64,000 nt of DNA from Sambucus nigra. Lineage: Eukaryota > Streptophyta > Magnoliopsida > Dipsacales > Adoxaceae. The translations under genes and the position numbers were made by a program. The stretch's first letter is position 1. Every line of letters begins with the position of its first letter. The stretch covers positions 499,883,760 through 499,947,759 of the forward strand of contig OX422210.1 of NCBI GenBank assembly GCA_949130495.1, written 5' to 3'. Positions 8,515-20,388 of this stretch are shown here, piece by piece. The notes under the pieces were generated by a model that saw nothing but the letters and a program-made list of their open reading frames with translations, was not told the DNA's origin and did no database searches.

Positions 8515-10403
8515 ATGAATTTTGGAGGTCTTGAAAGTTTTCGTGCTCCTGTTTTTGATGGCACAAATTATGCTTATTGAAAAATGCGAATGAGAAGTGC
8601 TTTAAAATCTATTAATGAGCGTGTTCGGTTAGAAGTTGAAAAGGGTTGGACACCACTAGTCACATGAGAGGGTGAGGTCACTAGTTTGAAAATCGTTGAG
8701 TCATGGACTGATGCTGAACATAGGCTTGCACTATACAACTCTAAAGGTCTGCACATAATTTCCTCACATGTCACACCTGAAGAGTATAATATAATCATGA
8801 CTTGTGAAACTTCAAAAGAGGCTTAGGATACTCTTGCACTTACTCATGAGGTCACTAGCATGGTTAGGGCGTCTAAGTTACAAAACCTCACTACAAAGTC
8901 TGAGACGATTAAAATGTTAGATAGTGAGTCATTTGATGAGTTTTACGCTAGGTTGTTTAATATTGTCAACTCGTTGTTCAACTTAAGAGAGAGGATTCCT
9001 GACAACCATGTGATAAAAAAAATTGAGATCTTTGCCAAGTAGGTTTGATGCAAAAGTGACTATTTTGAACTCCTTAGGAATGCTTGATTCGATAAAACTT
9101 GAAGAGACTGTAGGTGACTTACAAACCTATGAAATCGATATGTTTACTTCCAATTATGTGCCAAAAAAAGAAAAGGGCATTGCTTTGAAAGCCCGAAAGG
9201 AGGAAACTAAAGTTTTGGATGATGATTCCGATTTTGATTTTGAGGATGTCGCCTTGTTGGCTGAAAAGTTCAAAAAATTTCTTAAGTTTCAAAAGCAATC
9301 GAAAGATGCCAAAAAGTTTGAGAAATTCAAGAACAACAAGGTTGAGTCCACCCCTAAAGATAAAAGTGAGAAACTTAATAGGGTTGAGTCGGATAGGTGT
9401 TTTGGGTATGAGGGATATGGTCATAAAGTTATCGAGTGCCCCACTAGACTTAAGAAAGAGGGTAAGAAACCGATAGCTTATAATGCCACCTTAAGTGATA
9501 GTGATTCGGAAAAGGAAGAGTGTTCCCCCAATGAGACCAAGTTTGTTTCTTTCTTAGCCTGTCATGTAAGCGACGATGATAAATCTTGCCACGAAGATTC
9601 TCATGCGCATGACACTCCTGAGGCCGTTTAATCCCAAGTGAGTTAGGGTGAATATAATGAGGATGAGGAGGTTTATGTGAAAGAATTGCAAGTTCCATTT
9701 AATGAGTTGTATACCGAAACACTGAAAGTGAAAAAGGCTAACTCTAAATTGCGAGCTAGGTTGAATGAGCGAGCTAAATAAAATAATGATGCTTTGATTG
9801 AGGATCTTAGGGAATGGGAGAAGACTCTTAGGGGGAAGCTAGAGTACATTGAAAAAGAGAGATAGTCTTTGTGGTTTGATGGAGACTTTGAAAAGGAAGT
9901 TGCTAGAGTTTGAGGAGTCTAGGCGTGTGCTTGAGTCTAGGATTTATGAGTTGGAGGGGAAATTGAAAAACTCGAGTAAGGTTAAGTTTAACTTGGAATC
10001 TAGGTCAGAGAAGTTTGATATGATGTTAGGCACAGTCCAAGTCAAAATTTATAGGTGTGGTATAGGCTACGGTGATAAAGTTGTTCCTATTCCCAAAGCC
10101 AATACCAACCGTGTGAGAGAGCCCATTAGGAATGCGAGGAGAGGTAGACATATTGTTAATCATTCCCGCCATCTTTACACTTGCACACATTGCGGTAGAA
10201 AAGGTCACCTTAGACATTTTTTCTATGACCTTAAGAATGCTCCTAGGAAGTTTAGGAATAAAGTCATGTCAGTTCCCAAAACTCCCACCCGTTATGTCAC
10301 ACCTACTTGGGTTAGGAAATCAGATTTAGTGGCTTTAAGTCTAAAACTTCATGGTTCTCATTTGGTTGCACTTAATTCTTTCCATGATAAATCTAAAGGA
10401 TGA
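8515..10403 (+). pseudogene. Sire-type copia gag of element B, decayed
   Basis: Reading starts at ATG 8515 (MNFGGLESF). FDGTNYAY, WTDAEHRLA-like and FDEFYARL segments identify a UBN2-type copia gag, continuing through ILRSLP-like and LQTYEI motifs. The first knuckle near 9398 reads CX2YX4HX4C, with the same Cys-to-Tyr change as element A. A coiled coil follows (about 9700-10020), then a second knuckle CTHCGRKGHLRHFF whose last Cys is Phe, and WVRKSDL near 10310. Stops occur at Trp-type positions (AYW, VTW, KEAW became TGA or TAG), and frameshifts fall near 9040 and 9860. Its full N-terminal half shows what element A lost. Pol is absent. Confidence 0.85.
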
Positions 10404-11560
10404 TTGTGTTACTATATTTGTCATACTCTAGTCTTTGCATCATGATTTATAGCTTGCTAGTGTTATGACATTTGTATTATTTTTTATTATTTTTCATTTA
10501 TTGAGTCTTATTTGAAAATTACAAAAATATTTTTAGTTTATTATATTTTTGAGAAAATACAAAAATATTTTTCTTTTATTTGAGTCAAAATATGTTAAAA
10601 AAACACAAAATATTTTCTATTTGTTTTTGTTTTTGAGTTTACATGTTTGATGTGGCATGTTGGTGTGCTTGGATCCCCTGCCTTTCATTATCCACATGGC
10701 TAGGACATTTGGTCATAATTATTGATGCTTGGAATGATCTTAACCATTGTATTATGGGGTTGTTTCGATGTTGATATGCATATTAATTCGACTTTGTATA
10801 TATGCCATCTTTGCGCACACACATGAGTTTATATGGATGTTTGACATCTCTTGCATATTTGAGTTTGGTCTCAATTTTGTCATCTATACGTAAGTAGACA
10901 TAAGGAGTAGGTGTGCATGTAATAATCGTTTACCGTGAGGATTAAAATTGAAAAAAATGACGAGTGTTCACGGGAAAGGGCTGCAACAGTTTAAAATTGA
11001 CCCGTTGTGAAAGCCACCGTTTAAAAGAGCCCGGAAAAAATTATAAGGCAATAAAAAGAATCATATGCAAAATATGGGCCAATTTCTTTATGTTGATTCC
11101 AAAAGAAAATTTGATATATTTGAGGGTGTTTGTATGGATAATAATTAAATGGGTTTGCACCACGAATCCCAACGTTAAAAAAATCGTATTATGACACTAT
11201 TGTTTGTAGAATCGTCAAAATTCTGGATTTGTGTGCATGTTTGATTGTTTAGTTCATTAAGCTCACACTTTAAATGTCACATATGACTAAAATAAAGTTT
11301 GATGATTTATAGCTTTCAATTAGAGTTTCTTGATCATTTCGATGTGTTAGAATTATGAGTCATTTGTTGTAGTTCGCGCCCATAGATTCCATGTTCATAT
11401 TTGAGCACATCGGTACTATGTTAGCATGTAACCCACATTTGGTTGTTTTGAGTTTTCTTAGTTTAGCTACTGTTTTGCAGTTTTGAGCACCTTCCAGTTT
11501 GATTTTTTATAAAAAAAATTCACTAGGCAACACTGTTTAACCTTCTAGACTAGAACCGAG
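10404..11560 (+). other. Non-coding 3' internal domain of element B
   Basis: Homologous to 1895-3200 of element A: AT-rich blocks with ACAAAAATATTTTT, then the GGGAAAGGGCTGC and AGAGCCCGGAAAAAATT segments. There is no pol-like reading in any frame. Confidence 0.65.
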
Positions 11561-12116
11561 AGTTTTGGTTTCTCGTTCGAGCGAGATCTTCTTGTTACGC
11601 GAAGTTGTCGCTCTAATGACAACGTTTTATCGTTTGATCGACTTATCATTCTCATTTGAGCGACCTGATTTGTTTTTTGGTTTATTTAATTTCAGTACCC
11701 TGCTTCTTATAGTTTCATATTTTGGTACTGATGGTTGCTACTAGGCTTATTATATGAAGTGTACTTTGGATGTTCACATATTTTGCTGCATTGGTTTGTT
11801 TAATCACACCTGCTTAGATTGATAAATTCCTTTATGTGATTATTGTTTGCTAGCTACGGATTTGTTATTGATGATCATTATTAACTGGTTGTTTGCATGA
11901 TTATCTATATATATTTCATTGATTATGCTAGATATTTCGTCAAATTGGTATCTTGTCATCGAGTTGTCTATTTGAGACAAAAAAGGGAGAGATGTATGTG
12001 ATGTAGGGGGAGTTTTATTGAGCACTGTGTTTATTTTTTGCACTAATTTATATCTACATTGGTATCTTTTTTATGTGCATATTTGATATCCTAATTTAAA
12101 AGTTATTTTATTTTCA
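11561..12116 (+). repeat. 3' end of element B: TTCG-motif cluster and second 123-bp repeat copy
   Basis: CTCGTTCGAGCGAGAT at 11572 and related motifs continue to about 11677, as in the LTR promoters elsewhere, followed by only a weak TATA-like TTTATTTAAT. The 124-bp TG...CA copy (11993-12116) follows a purine run at 11976-11992. Homology to copia ends at 12116, and gypsy sequence starts at once. Confidence 0.5.
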
Positions 12117-12119
12117 GTT

Positions 12120-13035
12120 ATTAGGGAAACTAGGACCACCTTTAGTGGGAAGGAAAATAAGGATTAGACCAGTATGGTTGACAATAGGGTTGAAGGGATG
12201 ATGTAACCTTTAAAGGGAAGTGCTTTATATATGGGGAGCGGGGGCATACAACTAAGAGGCACCTTAAGGGCAATGAAATAGTGAAAGGACACCCATGCCA
12301 TTTAGGGCAACATAATTAGTTTCCAAAACCTTCTGTGAGATCACTATTACCCGCACCACCATATGTAGATCAACCATAAACCTTACATTTACTACAGAAA
12401 GGATGTGTGTATCACATCGTATATCAAGATGTCCATGCTTCATCTTAGGCGAATTAGAGGTATTGTTCCCATCCACGGTCATATGACTAATGTTCTATTT
12501 AATACTAGAGCATCAAATTCTTTTGTTAGATATATGTTTTCACAATATTCAAGCGTATTGAATATTACGATGGATACATTACTTCATATACACACACCTT
12601 CGGATACGGGTACTTTATTATGCCACATCTTTAATAATGTGGGTATAAATATTGGGTGATTGCATTTTGTAGCCAAAATTTTGGTTTCAATATTTAAACA
12701 TACAATGTTATTTTGGGGATGGATTGTTTATACACTTATTGTGCTTACATACAATGTTATTTTCGGGATAGATTGTTCATACACTTATTGTGCTTAGGTT
12801 GATTATCAGAGGAATGTTGTAGCTTTTGTTATTTTCGGACGTGATATGTACTCGGTAAATATGCTGATGCCTAAGGGAGGGTCTAACATACGCCTATATG
12901 ATCTAGAGAAGATTACTTCTATAGTGACTACAATTACCTTAAATTATATTTTTATTGTTTAGTAATTTACTAATTTATTCGAGGATATACTAGGGTTACC
13001 CATGAGTAAATCACCTATTTCAAGTTTCAACAATG
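12120..13035 (+). pseudogene. Chromovirus-like gag/protease fragment
   Basis: A knuckle remnant CFIYGERGHTTKRH lies near 12218, with the second Cys as Tyr and the last Cys as His. An aspartic-protease-like LFNTRASNSFV follows near 12496, where families usually show LxDSGASHSFV, so the catalytic Asp reads Asn. A later NVIFGIDCSYTY segment corresponds to the VILGMDWL motif, and LFEDILGLP near 12980 to the linker before RT. Several stops and shifts interrupt it. Confidence 0.65.
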
Positions 13036-13059
13036 AGAAACTAAAAGTCATAGATTATG

Positions 13060-13930
13060 ATGAAAATAGCTATCACAGACATTATGAGTGAAATGAAACC
13101 AGGAAATATGTATTATGCATTATCAAAAGAATTGTTGATGATAATGGTCAAAATTTTAGCCAAGGTCGGTAAGATCATAAATGCTGAGGATACCATGGCA
13201 GAAAAATAGGCTAGGCAGGCTTAGGTCTATGGAGGAAGTAACTCGAACAAAAAAGATAAGTCGGGGAAGCATGCTTAGGAGAAACACGATACAAAGTATG
13301 ATGAATACACTTCCCTTACAATCAGGGCCCATCATATCTTAATTGAAATTAACGACAATGAAGAAATAAAGTAGTAATTCAATCTTAAGTTGCCCGTTAA
13401 TCGGTACAATAAGAGGAAGTGGTATGAATTTTACAAATACCACATTCAGACAATAGACATGTGTCTTATACTGAAACATTAGATTGCATTATTAATAAGA
13501 AATGGTAGGTTGAAGCACTATATTGACATGTCTGTCAAAACCTCATAACAAAAGAGGGATGGACTTAAAAGATGTCAATACATGTCCCTCGCAAAGAGGA
13601 TAATGGAAGATAATGTGTATGTGATATTGGTTAGTTCAAAGATGTTGAAGAATTTAAATTTTTAAAGAAACCCAAAGAGCCACAGGAAACCATTGGCATG
13701 ATTTCAATTGGGATACATTTAATTGAAGGATATGTAACTTGTGGTGGTCAAGCTCCGACCAAAAGAAAAGCCTATGTAATTGATGATAAGGCATGAATGG
13801 GCCGAGCTGAAGTGAGTTGGGCCAAAGCGATGAATCTCCATCCCCATAAAGTCAACATATCTCATCTTATTGTAGGATTTTCAAAATTCTATCTCTTATA
13901 CCCTCACGGCAATCCGTTAGTAATAAGTGT
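13060..13930 (+). pseudogene. TAT-like gypsy gag C-terminus and start of protease
   Basis: The translated order matches TAT polyproteins: an INAEDTMA segment, a basic linker, then KWYEFYKYHIQTIDMC (family CxFHxxHGHxTxxC knuckle, metal ligands mostly lost), LIRNGRLKHYI, ISIGIHLIEGYV and a final HPHKVNIS...NPLVIS portion. Stops and shifts are frequent. It is a different clade from the chromovirus piece just upstream, so 12120-13930 is patched debris. Confidence 0.6.
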
Positions 13931-15565
13931 TGGGGTTTTATTCTAAAGACCATGATTTATAACATTTATTATTTATTAATAAATATTGTCAAAGTTCATT
14001 TGAGATATGAATCATGTTTATGGGAATGTCATATATATATTTATAAATATATTGTATATGTTGGTCAATTGTATTTAGTAGGAATTCTGGTTAGTTAAGT
14101 TCGGCATGATCATTGAAGATCATGATTTTGGTTATAATATAATTGAACAATTCACAACCTCGATTGAGAATTAACATCATATCAGTAAAGTTGCATATAC
14201 AATCTTAGTAGTTTATCTTGAAAATGGTAACTTCTCTTATGATTTAGGAACTTGTCTGATAGTTCAAAGAGGATTGTATTTATACATCAGGAATTTATTG
14301 AACATGACCACATATGAGATTCGAGTCTAAGTGTTGACTAGATTAGGCTTGGACAATCTCCCAAGTTTACAAAGGGTGTATAAATTATTAATTTCAAGGG
14401 ATATGAGGATTGGAATGTTCACATAATTATTTCTTTGATTATTATGGGTAAGATCAAAATTATTAGGTCAATAATATTCATAAGTTGGCCAACCATTGTG
14501 AGAATATGTTTGAGATCATATTTGAAGGAATTCGTGTCTAGGAGATATTCTAGATTGTGATTCCTCCTTGATAAACTTATAAGTTTTGGTTGTACCAATA
14601 AACCCACTCGATGGATACTATACTTTGTTAGAGTATTAAATAAGTTGAGTTTTGAGATCAAGGAATAAATAATATGTTGGTAATAATCGATTTAGGGAAA
14701 ATTTAATTTCACCAACTGGGGATTTAATACTTAATGCGGGGAATCATGTTATAAGATAATTAATTTCACCAAGTAGCGTGGTTTTTACGAAGTGGTGAAG
14801 AAGGTAAAAATATCGTAGTTTTGAAGCTCAAAGAATCTATTATGTTTGTACAGAGAATCAATTCCCCCCTTTGAGAATTGATACTCAATATAACATATTT
14901 CTATTATTGATTTTTTGTTATCTTCAATACTTTTGTTCGAGATGATCATTGATGCATCATTTTTGAAGTTTTGAATGTCAAATTCCTGGATAATTATACT
15001 TCATAAAGGACTATAGATCATGGGGAAGTCTACTACAAGAGGGATCAGTTCTTGGAGAAGTCTACTTCAGCAGAGACTCTTGTTCTTGAGGTGTTTTTTT
15101 TATTCAAAATGAACTTTAGGCCATGAGGGAAAGGGGGATTTGTAATTTATTTGAATTATAATAGCTTGTCGTTGTATTTTATTATGATTCTTCCATATGT
15201 AGTCATGTTTATTTTTATCGTGTGCTAATTAATTGATTAATTAGGATCCCATGTTATTAATGACAACATAGATTGTAATTATGATTCATCTAGGTCACGA
15301 TTTAAAGGAATGAAAATTAGCTTACTTTTTCTAAATTGAATTGAGTCATGTAATCAATTTGTCACATAAATTAACTTTTTATTTGTGGAATTTTATTATT
15401 TAAAATACTTTTATTTTTGTAAAATTTAAATAGTGAAACCCAGTAATTTAATTTGTATAAGAAGTTGAATTATTATCATTTATTTAATTCACGAGATAAG
15501 AATTGAATAATTTATTTTTACAAATACCCTCAAGTTCATAGTACTAAGAGGGAGAGGGATTTTAA
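13931..15565. other. Unassigned, possibly LTR-like
   Basis: Begins TGTTGGGGTTTTATTC, which resembles a copia LTR start, but no matching end, PBS or second copy was found. Short internal duplications occur near 15025-15075 (GGGGAAGTCTACT and GGAGAAGTCTACT). GAAAGGGGGATTTGTAATTT near 15127 resembles a PPT/LTR junction. No coding is recognised. Confidence 0.25.
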
Positions 15566-15569
15566 AATA

Positions 15570-16460
15570 AACCCCGCAATCTCCATCGTTATTTTAAAAG
15601 GGGATGTGATTAATTCCTCTTGTCAGCTTGACTTTCCTACCCAACGTACGAAATGAATCACGACATCACGAGATTTTAAAATTCTTAAATGATAATATTT
15701 TGAAATTAAATGTGAGTGAGTACAACCCCCTCTCCCCAAAAAACGGGGAAATTCTACACAAAATGATTTAAATTTAAAAAATGAATTACTGGTATACAAT
15801 TAAAACACAAGTAATGATATCCTCCCCAACAAAGTCAGTGTCATTAATTGCGGGACCGAAAGATGTTGGCTATTTGGTTACGTTGGATATGGGTTTTCTA
15901 GACTATCTGGATAACATAGTTGAAAGATATAACATTTGTCAAAATTAGATTGAAATGATTTAAGCTTCCAATGAGAAATTTCATGTCACGATTGAATTAG
16001 GATGATTAATGGTGTTAATTCTAATTAGCGGTAGTTAAATTAAAATTTAAATAATAGTTTAATTCCCACATATTTGATTGATAGTTCCTTTTCAATGATA
16101 ACTATAATCTTTTAAAACGATCTCAACTTTTCACCCACTTATTTTAATCTTAAAAGTATAATGTTTTATTTGGAATAAATTTTGAGGACTAAAATGATTT
16201 TGGACATTGTTCTAACTGAGGAGGATAATTCACTTATTTAACCAAGATTCCCAGCAGTAATTTAAAAAGTGATGTGATTAATTCCTTAGGCTACTTTAAC
16301 TTTCCTCCACAACAAAGGGAATTAATCATAAAATCGTGGTATTTTAAAATTCATAGTTGGTGATTCTTCAAAATTAAGTGTAAGTATGTTTGATCCCCCT
16401 AATAGGGAAGTTCTATATGAACATATTTTATTTTAAAGGTTAGACCGATGGGAGTTAGTA
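15570..16460. repeat. Two diverged direct repeats of about 220 bp
   Basis: The segments at about 15580-15800 and 16255-16460 share GTGATTAATTCCT, CTTTCCT, GAATCA, ATTTTAAAATTC and a GGGAAATTCTA/GGGAAGTTCTA block in the same order. Spacing is about 680 bp. The origin is unknown; the second copy abuts LTR G. Confidence 0.45.
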
Positions 16461-16487
16461 AGCACCAATGTTGGTTGATGACACCTG

Positions 16488-17695
16488 TAAGGAAAAATTT
16501 CCAATATATTTTATTTGTAAGTATATTGGCATAATTTTGCTGGTAAAAACTGTTTGTCATAGGTTAGAACTTGAAAGTTGTTTATACTTCAAGCCTATGA
16601 TGTGTATGATTGAAGAACGTAGCGGCCAAGTTAAAGCATCTACATCATCGTGTCATGTTTTGTGCTATGTTTCGTTTTCAATGTCTATGGATCTCCAAAG
16701 GTACGAATGCCTATTATTTTTTATCCTTGAACATTTAATTGGGTGTTTGTTTTGAAATATTTGAGGATATTTTAAAGGTTTTTAAAAAGATATTTTTTTA
16801 TTTTGCAAAGTCGTTCAAACGACCTGCTTCTAACGAGAAACTTATTTTCATTGAAATGAAGAATAAACAAGATTTTTTCTATTTGACACGTGGAATATTG
16901 TTCAAAGCTCATGCGCAGCTCATTCAAATGAGTTTGTTAATCTCGTTCGAACGAGATTTATTTCATTTAAACGAGATTGCACAACTTGTTCGAACGACCC
17001 TAGTGTTTTTGTTCGAACGGGTTGCCTCGTTTTTTGTGTTGCCTTGAAATTTATGTTCTCTATAAATAGGAGTGTTGTCAACTTATTTTATTAAGAGGTG
17101 AAGTCTTTGTGAAATTATTTTTCAAGAATAAATCTTGTGCCTAAAGACCCTAGTTTTCACCTAAGAGTTTTAAGATCCGAGTTTCAATCAAAATATGCTT
17201 GTATAAGATCTCTGTTTTGTGCACCAAAGTTAATTTACTCATCATATTTGTTGAGTATCATTTTGTGTGGTGGATTAGGTGCTTGTTTATTGTTTACATA
17301 CGGTGGAATCCGTGGGTGTGGCGGTTTGAATCCATGAACTCCGTATTAGGTCTGATGATGGTTTCTTGAGCCAAGATCGATGGATAATGAGGCATGTGAG
17401 AAGCATATGTTGTGGTAGTGCGTAGGTGGACTCTGACGTGTCACTGTGACGAAGTTAGAAGGAATGAATATGCATTAAGTCTTGAAGGGGTCGAGTTTAT
17501 TGTGTAAGTCATCTCTCATCCATGTGTAATTCTTAAATCATAATGAATTTGTGTGGTTGGGCCGTCTGAGATTTTTCCCATTGTGGGTTTTCCTCTTACA
17601 TCGGTGTGTTATGTGATTGCTTTATTTTACTCTTACTATACTCACCTATATGCATGTTAGGACAATACAAAAATTGGTAAAATCATTTACACAAC
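16488..17695 (+). repeat. Probable solo LTR G, Sire-type copia
   Basis: Starts TGTAAGGAAA, like the LTRs of A and F (TGTAAGGACA), and contains a TTCGAACGA-type cluster, TATAAATAGG and the conserved R/U5 block GATTTTTCCCATTGTGGG also seen in B near 8053. The right end is uncertain. No PBS, internal domain or TSD was found. Confidence 0.5.
16809..17070 (+). promoter_or_regulatory. LTR promoter of G: TTCGAACGA cluster plus TATA box
   Basis: CGTTCAAACGAC, CTCATTCAAATGAG, CTCGTTCGAACGAGAT, TTTAAACGAGA, TTGTTCGAACGACC and TTGTTCGAACGGG are spread over 16810-17027. TATAAATAGG, a near-ideal plant TATA box, lies at 17061-17070. Confidence 0.6.
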
Positions 17696-18035
17696 AATCG
17701 GTTTAATTGACGCATGCTTGATTGGGTTAATTAATTTAAAAAATAATTAAAAATTTGTGTGTATTTGAAAATCTATATAAGCCCTTAACGCGTTAGAACT
17801 TTTAAACACCCGATTAGTGATCATGTTCTTTAGATGATTTTCATCTTGGGTGAACTAGGGGTCCTTTTGATCAGAAATTGATGGTGAAACCTATATCAAT
17901 TATGTGATCCGACAGCTACCTAAATTCTTAAAGTAATTCCACCTAAATTATACTACTACATAGTTGGACTAATTAGGTAGTGTAATTGATTAAAGAGGTT
18001 TAGGTGGGAATGAGAATAATCAGAAGACAATTTAT
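17696..18035. other. No recognisable feature
   Basis: AT-rich DNA without a readable domain, repeat partner or RNA gene that I can identify. Confidence 0.4.
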
Positions 18036-19980
18036 GTTGTTAGTTGTGGAGAAGCACTCGAATTCCCACAGTTGAAGTAATTTCAGGATAATATTTGGCC
18101 ACTCACTTCTTTATCTCTTCATAGCCATCACTGATATCAATCATGCAGTCGTGACTAAGCAATGAGGAATCCTTGAACTCAATGATGACATCTTCCTAAT
18201 CCTTACTTAGGTCTATTTGAAGATTCTTGTTGGCCTTATTTTCCTTGTCTAGTTGAGTGGCTAACTCATGGTTCTTCCCCACCAAGTCAACCTTCGTGTT
18301 CTATAAAGCCTTATTATAATCCTTTTGCTCAAGGTTTTCATTTTGTTGAGCCTCAAAAACCTTGTCCTCATTTTTATCAACAAATGCCTTATCCTTGAGA
18401 AGAGTGGCTATCATAGGTGACTGCAAAAATGAAATAAGAGATCGAAAAAGAAATCATAAATCAACAAGGAAAATATTTAACACAAATAAGTAATTTACAT
18501 GCAAAGTCCTGTGCTAACTGTAGCAAGATAAAGTGTCAACATTGAAGGATACCAAGTAGCGATAATCGTGTTCATACCCCAATACACTATATGAGATGTA
18601 ATAGTCCCATCATGAAGCCACTAAGAGTCCTCATCCATCCGAATAAGGGCCTAAGTTACTGCAAAAATCTTATCCTTGACGTAGACTTGGGGACTGGCTT
18701 TGGCCACAAGTTCTTTATCTTTATGGCCTTGATGAGAACCTCTAGCCTACTTAGCAACGACAGTGGGAGGATAGTTATTCTAATGCTTGGGATTGCCTTG
18801 AACGGTCTTCTTAACTAGGTGCTTTCTACCAGTAGCGATAATTTTCTCAGGTCTCAAGGAGATGATAACAACATGTTTTGAAGATTTAAATGTCATTCTT
18901 TAGGTAGGTTGGGTGTTTTTCTCCCCTAAAGCGACTAGGGGGAGAATAGACTAAACAAATGGAAATATTAAAACAAGGGATTCCAAGAGAACTAACTTAG
19001 AAAAATTTAGTAGAAACTTACAAATTTTGTCTTGATTAAGAGGTTGAGGCAAAATGCTCGCATAACTAAAGCGGATGATCTTGTAAATAGTGAACATATT
19101 CTTAAAAATTGGAGGATCAAATTGATAATACTTATCAAGAAGCTACCTTTCCTTCGGAGAAATTCTAGGTGTCGCCTTTTATGTAAAAATAAAGACATAA
19201 CAAAAATAGTGTAAAGTAGTAAGAGGCTAAAGATAAAAGTTCGAATTAAAAATAAGCAGTACCATTGGATGATGGATTACCCACTCTCGAGGAATAATAA
19301 AATTCTTAAGCGTCTCTTGGGGTAGTAACTCCCATTAACCTTGGATGAAAAATAATTTATTTTTCCAATAATGGTTACTAGTTTGGACCAGCTTTATCAA
19401 CTTTTGTTTTGTCTTCTTTGGGGGAAGGTAAAAATACCTTGGAGCCTTGGAATGAATCTAAAAATATTGACCATGATACCATGACTATACTTCTTCTTCC
19501 AATAGATCATTGAACTAAGGATAATTTCATAAGAATTGGGGTCAATTTAGGAAAGGGTAATCCTATAACCCTTTGGTATACCTCAAATAATGAGGTGAAA
19601 AAGGAAAGTACAGTACGAATGCTAATGCATATTGAGATATCTATATATCTCCCTGAAAGTTAAGTTCATAAGCTCTCTTAAACCTTTTAGGGAGTTGACA
19701 TTAGATACTTATAAGGATATTGTACACATTCTTAAACTCTATAAGCTGATTTATAAAAATATCACAACGATAGTGAGTCGCGTAATTTCATCTCGCATTA
19801 AATGAATCTTTGGATGAAGATGAGATCTCATCTTCTTCAAAACGGGGAACAACCATTAGATAAGACTCGGTGTAGTTCAAATATTCTCAACCCAGTTCTT
19901 ATTGGGAAATTTCACGGCCATATCAGATTCAATGGTTTATGAAGCCATAAATTAAGGGACAATAAAGTGGAGGTCTGAAA
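18036..19980 (-). pseudogene. TAT-like 'putative gypsy-type transposon' gag ORF, decayed
   Basis: Minus-strand translation from about 19950 down to 18040 gives a patchwork. It has an ELNFQGDI-like and FPF-type segment, then HYWKNKLFFIQG near 19370 (the family's W(K)xFFFV motif), and finally a long charged coiled coil near 18420-18190 (KAFVDKNEDKVFEAQQNE, HELATQLDKENKANK). This order matches the gag-like ORF of TAT-type plant elements. Many stops occur. It lies downstream, on the same strand, of the LTR-like block 21638-22205. Confidence 0.5.
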
Positions 19981-20165
19981 GAGGGGGTGAAGAACCAAAA
20001 AATTTGAATGATTGAAGATGAATAATAATAAAATCCCCCTCGGAAGTAACCTCTCTTTAAAGAGGCTCAGCGGCGACTAAAAGGACAAGACAAAGAGAAA
20101 TTGGTGGAGATCTATCCCTATTATTCCTCCTAATATATTCGAGTAGACTATTTAGCTACTCACTC

Positions 20166-20388
20166 ATTAGCTTGCACTAAAACCAAGGGGGTTTGGTAGA
20201 GCGAAAGGGGCTCTTCCAACCTTAACCAAGGTCGGGGGTTCGATTCCCGCCTTGGGCATGGAGAAGCTTTAAATCTCTTGGCCAGCTGTCCCACCCATCG
20301 AGGTGCCTACAAATCAGCGAGGGGATTAGTCACTAAGTCGCTAGTGGACACCCCAGTTAATAACCAAAAAAAAAATTAGCTTGCACTA
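20166..20388 (+). mobile_element. tRNA-derived SINE with 14-bp target-site duplication
   Basis: The body at 20180-20374 (195 bp) has a pol III A box around TGGTAGAGCGAAAGG (20194-20208) and a perfect B box GGTTCGATTCC (20237-20247). The tail is an A run of about ten. Perfect 14-bp copies of ATTAGCTTGCACTA flank it (20166-20179 and 20375-20388). A poly-A tail and long TSD are expected of LINE-assisted integration. I cannot name the family. It sits between the decayed TAT gag ORF and that element's 5' leader. Confidence 0.92.

Noticed and set aside
20180..20260. A functional tRNA gene at the SINE head
   Set aside because: A and B boxes are present but the anticodon and acceptor stems cannot be paired, and the A tail plus TSD show a SINE.
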